From Vreelandella zhaodongensis (lineage in GTDB: Bacteria; Pseudomonadota; Gammaproteobacteria; Pseudomonadales; Halomonadaceae): DNA of 64,000 bases. The translations under genes and the position numbers were made by a program. A model generated the notes under the pieces. The model had not been told where the DNA came from and did no database searches. It saw only the letters and a program-made list of their open reading frames with translations. Positions 60,442-64,000 of the stretch are shown here, one piece after another. The stretch is from NCBI RefSeq assembly GCF_013415115.1, contig NZ_JACCDD010000005.1, positions 1-64,000 on the forward strand, written 5' to 3'. Position 1 is the first letter of the stretch, and the number at the start of each line of letters is the position of its first letter.

Positions 60442-61428
60442 TTACTCCTCACGCAGCCGATCAGCTTCGGCGCGTAACGTCTCTAACATAGGTGCTTTAG
60501 GAGCCCAGATGTTTTCCCACTCAGCAATGGCATCAGAGAAGAACTCAGCATCCGCTTCAACGATATTGATATCCAGCGCGCGAATCTCCTCCTCCTGCGC
60601 AGCATCCATCTCTTCGAAGCCTATCAGGACATTTTCAAGGTGCTCAGCCATGGCGGTATCGATCAACTCGCGGTCTTCTTCAGACAACTCACGCCACACC
60701 CGCCCAGAGACAACGCCCACCATGGGGAACATCATATGGTTGGATATCAGCAGGTTCTCCGCCTGCTCGTAGAATTTCAAAATCAGAATAGAGTCGAAGT
60801 CCATATCAATGGCATCAACCTGACCATTAGCCAGCGCGTCATATACTTCCAATAGCGGCATCGGCGCTGGAGCAGCACCCGTGGTTGTATAGAAATCACG
60901 AATCGGCTCAAACGGAGTAATGCGCAGTCGTTGGCCGCGCAGGTCCTCGGCGCGCTCTATAGGGCTGCGGCTAAGCACTTGGCGCATGCCAACCATACCG
61001 TAACCAACGCCGATTAAGCCGACTTCTTCCGGCATTAATTCCAGTAGTTCTCCAGCGGCGTCAGAACGCAGCAGCCGAGCAGCGTGGTTAACATCATCGA
61101 CCAAGTAAGGCGCGTAAAGCGCGCCAAAATCTGGAATACGGTTGGAAATTTCGGCGATCGTCAAGAAAGCCATATCTATCGCGCCGGTTTGCAGCTGCTG
61201 CACCATCTGCGCTTCGTTACCAAGCTGCTGAGCTGGAAAAACGCTAACGCTATGTTCGCCACCGGAGCGCTCGTTAAGCGTTTGTGCAAAGGCTTCCGCC
61301 TCGGTAGACCACAGATGTTGAGCGGGTGTAATCAAACCTAAACGAAAATCCCGTGCCTGAGCATTCATTGCCGAAACAGCCACAGCGGCCGCCGCACAGG
61401 CAAGCGTGAGCGTTTTAATTCGGTTCAT
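60442..61428 (-). CDS. TRAP transporter substrate-binding protein (DctP-type)
   Basis: A 328-residue periplasmic protein; signal peptide about 1-25 (AMNAQA). ITPAQHLWSTEAEAFAQTLNERSGG and LEVYDALANGQVDAIDMDFDSILILKFYEQAENLL fit the DctP family. The Arg that binds carboxylates is near FEPI-RDFY/GQRLRI. Substrate unknown, probably a monocarboxylate or 2-oxo acid. Confidence 0.92.
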   Translation of the reverse strand: MNRIKTLTLACAAAAVAVSAMNAQARDFRLGLITPAQHLWSTEAEAFAQTLNERSGGEHSVSVFPAQQLGNEAQMVQQLQTGAIDMAFLTIAEISNRIPDFGALYAPYLVDDVNHAARLLRSDAAGELLELMPEEVGLIGVGYGMVGMRQVLSRSPIERAEDLRGQRLRITPFEPIRDFYTTTGAAPAPMPLLEVYDALANGQVDAIDMDFDSILILKFYEQAENLLISNHMMFPMVGVVSGRVWRELSEEDRELIDTAMAEHLENVLIGFEEMDAAQEEEIRALDINIVEADAEFFSDAIAEWENIWAPKAPMLETLRAEADRLREE

Positions 61429-61555
61429 ACAAAGCCTCTAATATCCAGCGAAAGCGCGCTTGGCGCTTTTCACGTTTTTTTAGTTGATAGGCTTTGAGAA
61501 TACCCTAGCGTTAGCGTTAATGGCACCCGCCATTACGCTAACGCAACAGGAGTGT

Positions 61556-62263
61556 TTACGCTGCTTCGTAAGCCGCTTTTAAGCGGTAAAACTCATCGAC
61601 AATCGATGCCATCTCAGTAGCGTTATAATCACACAGACCACTCACTACGAGCTTCTTCGAGCCAACACCAACCGCTTCCCCAGCAGATTCAATCGAGAAC
61701 TCTAGCAGCGCATCTGCACGCTTGCCCTGCACATCTAACGATGAACGGGTAAGGGCTAAATCCGGCGAAAACCCATCGAGGCGCTCTAACGAAAAACCCA
61801 TGCTATCGTAGATAACCAAAGGGCGCTTGGGATTAAACATCACCCCGTGCTGCTCCATCAAGGGCTTTAGATAGTGAGGAAAATTTTTACCTGAAAACGC
61901 CACATAGCAGCGGGCAAAGGCTTCAATAGCCGCTTCATCGTGCGTCACTTCACCACCACGCACCACCTGCAAATAGCACTTGCCTCCATCGTCGCAAACA
62001 TGGATCTCGCCGTTATCTGCCTCACTAAACTTTAGAGGTGTATCAGCGCCCACCATATTGGTGAAGCGAAATTCCATTTGTCGCGACAACCCAAACTTCA
62101 CCAGTACCAGCGTAAACAGCAGGTCACCGGGTACGCAGAAACGCCGCGCATCCGGATTATGAATCGGGTTGTAATCGCCGGCCACGCCTTTGGCGAAACG
62201 GCTGGCCTGCTCAGCAGAGATCACCACATACTCTCCGCGCTGCGCGTAAAAATCCTTGAACAT
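61556..62263 (-). CDS. DUF3581 family protein
   Basis: A 235-residue cytoplasmic protein typical of DUF3581: SAEQASRFAKGVAGDYNPIHNPDARRFCVPGDLLFTLVL is a hotdog/MaoC-like active-site-type segment (DYNPIH). The role is not known; the hydratase-like motif suggests an acyl-CoA or acyl-ACP substrate, as an inference. Confidence 0.9.
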   Translation of the reverse strand: MFKDFYAQRGEYVVISAEQASRFAKGVAGDYNPIHNPDARRFCVPGDLLFTLVLVKFGLSRQMEFRFTNMVGADTPLKFSEADNGEIHVCDDGGKCYLQVVRGGEVTHDEAAIEAFARCYVAFSGKNFPHYLKPLMEQHGVMFNPKRPLVIYDSMGFSLERLDGFSPDLALTRSSLDVQGKRADALLEFSIESAGEAVGVGSKKLVVSGLCDYNATEMASIVDEFYRLKAAYEAA

Positions 62264-62370
62264 GGCTTTGCTGCCTGCCTAGCGTTGAAATCGAAAACCC
62301 ATAACGGCTCCACGTGGCGCATAATGCCATAAAACACTCGCTAACAGGAGTCATCTGCAAGGAAGCGCCT

Positions 62371-64000
62371 ATGTCGAATGAACGCCCTATTTCAAAACGC
62401 TTGCCACGCATACTCTTCATTACGCTGTTAGGCGCATTAGTCATTGCATTAATGTGGTCATTTGGCAGCACGTGGTTGCTTAACAGCCAATGGCTACCAC
62501 AGCGCATTTCTCAGATTGAAGGTGTCGACGTTCGCTGGACAGATGCTACTAGCTTACATCCAGGGCGCTGGGAAGTAGAAAATCTCTATCTAGCGCGGGA
62601 AGACGAGGCGCTTCTTGTGGCGGTTGAGGCGGAACGAGCCACGCTTTCGCTTTCGCTGCTCGCCCTGCTGCGCGGCGAGCTGCATATTCAAGCCCTGGAT
62701 GCCAATGGCATTCGCCGGCTGACAGTGGGCGATATTGCTCTGGAAGCCAAAGGTCAGTTGCAGGTTGCGGACACTCAGTTTAGCCGTGCGACGCTGGCAG
62801 TTCCGAATGTAGCGTTAGATATTAGTGAAGGGCGTTTGATACGCCTGAGCGACCAAGCCACACTGGTTCGCGATATTCAATTACGCGCCAACGCCGCTTT
62901 AGCAAGCGTTGCCACCGCGCAACTCACCAGCGATGAGCTGACCTCTGAGCTACTCGGCGCACTGACCGCCCAGTTGAGCATTGATGCCCAAGCAGATGCC
63001 TGGGACGTCTTTATGCCTTACTTGGAAGCGCTACCCTGGCTCGCCCTAGACGGGCGCGGTGCATTAACCGGCGAACTCACTCTAAATGCTGGCAAACTCC
63101 AAACCGGCAGCGAGCTCACCTTAGACGCGCCTGCACTGCGCGTGTCTCTTGACGAGCGGCATCTACGCCCGCGTGATCAAGAAACACCTCAGTGGCTGAT
63201 TGCTGATACGCCCTCCCCTCGGCACACGGCTACTGGTGAAGGGCAAGTGCGACTTGCCGTTGAGAACGGCCAGCTACACTTTTCAACCCAGTTAACCGGC
63301 GTAGAGCTAGCGGATACGCACCCGTATGCCACCGATACTCATCTGCGGCTCGCCACCGACATTCCCAATCAACGCTTAGATCAACTGGAGCTTCCTACCG
63401 ATGCGGACCTTGCACTTAACGGCCACATCACGCGCTTGGATATGCTTGATCGTTATTTAGCCCACACCCTTGATGGTCAGGGCATCAAGCTTTCAGGCAA
63501 CGGAGAAATTGAGGCCAGTGCCAGTCTACGCGATGCTCGGCCGTATAACGCCTCTCTCGCCATCCAGGCACCAGTACTGGCCGCCGAGTTGCTTGATGTT
63601 GTCGCCCAGGGCAGTGGCGTACTCACCGCCGAGTTAACCCCTGAGGAGATCGTTGACACCACCTTGATGTTCACCGATGCAACGCTTCACCACCAAACGC
63701 GGCAACTCCTTGCTGACGCAGAAATTACGCTGCACGCACTCAGCCCGCTTGACCCCGATCAGGCACAGGAAAACGCTACCGCCAAACTACAATGGCAATC
63801 CGCACGTCTGCCTGATATCAGCGTACTGCAATCCTATCTTGGAGCGGTGCTGCCCGACCCTGCCCCACTGCAACTACTTAGCGGCCAAGCCACCAGCACT
63901 GGACAGCTCGATTTCACTACAGAGCAGATGCGCGGGGAGATCTCTTTAGAAGGAGAGCAATTAGCCACCCGCTGGCAACTCAGCGAGCAGAGTGGCGCGC
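62371..64000 (+). CDS. Large AsmA/YdbH-like membrane-anchored protein (5' part, runs off the window)
   Basis: The frame from ATG 62371 (AAGGAAG 6 nt upstream) stays open to the window's end, at least 543 residues. RILFITLLGALVIALMWSFGS (about 13-33) is an inner-membrane anchor; the rest is repetitive beta-structure (LHIQALDANGIRRL, LTGELTLNAGKL, LDGQGIKLSGNGEIEA). This fits AsmA-like proteins such as YdbH, proposed to form hydrophobic channels that carry phospholipids between membranes. The C-terminal part is needed for a firm assignment. Confidence 0.75.
   Translation, partial: MSNERPISKRLPRILFITLLGALVIALMWSFGSTWLLNSQWLPQRISQIEGVDVRWTDATSLHPGRWEVENLYLAREDEALLVAVEAERATLSLSLLALLRGELHIQALDANGIRRLTVGDIALEAKGQLQVADTQFSRATLAVPNVALDISEGRLIRLSDQATLVRDIQLRANAALASVATAQLTSDELTSELLGALTAQLSIDAQADAWDVFMPYLEALPWLALDGRGALTGELTLNAGKLQTGSELTLDAPALRVSLDERHLRPRDQETPQWLIADTPSPRHTATGEGQVRLAVENGQLHFSTQLTGVELADTHPYATDTHLRLATDIPNQRLDQLELPTDADLALNGHITRLDMLDRYLAHTLDGQGIKLSGNGEIEASASLRDARPYNASLAIQAPVLAAELLDVVAQGSGVLTAELTPEEIVDTTLMFTDATLHHQTRQLLADAEITLHALSPLDPDQAQENATAKLQWQSARLPDISVLQSYLGAVLPDPAPLQLLSGQATSTGQLDFTTEQMRGEISLEGEQLATRWQLSEQSGA

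Overview
The window reads as chromosome of a gammaproteobacterium close to Halomonas/Vreelandella. This is inferred from protein flavour and gene order: a LysR gene divergent from trpBA, a DctPQM TRAP transporter, a DUF3581 gene, two amidoligase/alpha-E modules, and moderate GC. No rRNA, tRNA, CRISPR array or phage structural gene was seen.

1-5.6 kb is accessory DNA. Five gene cassettes lie on the minus strand: a GNAT acetyltransferase, two unknown genes, a frameshifted unknown gene and a proteasome-like Ntn-hydrolase. Each is followed by an attC-like inverted repeat, and no integrase gene is visible, so this is a cassette cluster without an integrase (CALIN type). Two copies of one IS1182-like element (one complete, one running off the left edge) sit exactly at the GTT of attC core sites and bracket the GNAT cassette. 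5.8-9.8 kb holds small accessory or housekeeping genes (DUF427, LysE-type exporter, methyltransferase, GNAT, YjdM/PhnA) and a HigBA-like toxin-antitoxin pair. Some of these may also be old cassettes.

9.8-29.4 kb is ordinary chromosome. It carries an ABC-F protein, two MFS exporters with divergent LysR regulators, acetyltransferases, VOC proteins, a zinc metallopeptidase, a DapA-like aldolase/lyase, trpBA with a trpI-type regulator, a PQQ-type sugar dehydrogenase and an exported glycerophosphodiesterase. At 19.5-19.9 kb a broken YefM/Phd antitoxin remnant abuts a MITE; a second MITE copy lies at 54.1-54.3 kb.

29.8-35.2 kb is an apparent four-gene operon: periplasmic binding-like protein, outer-membrane barrel, membrane GGDEF/EAL sensor and FeeM-like acyltransferase. 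35.3-50.9 kb is mixed metabolism: nitroreductase, methyltransferase, DJ-1/PfpI, ArfB, proline-racemase-family enzyme with a zinc-free MDR dehydrogenase, NnrU, MFS, a sodium:solute symporter under a TPP riboswitch, and MmsA.

51.2-58.6 kb is a double amidoligase locus. A split ATP-grasp plus alpha-E pair is divergent from a transglutaminase, a fused ATP-grasp/alpha-E protein and a second transglutaminase. A TRAP transporter (DctM, Q, P), DUF3581 and the start of a large AsmA/YdbH-like protein close the window. Short tandem repeats of 12-15 bp recur at five places in and between genes and look like a trait of this genome.
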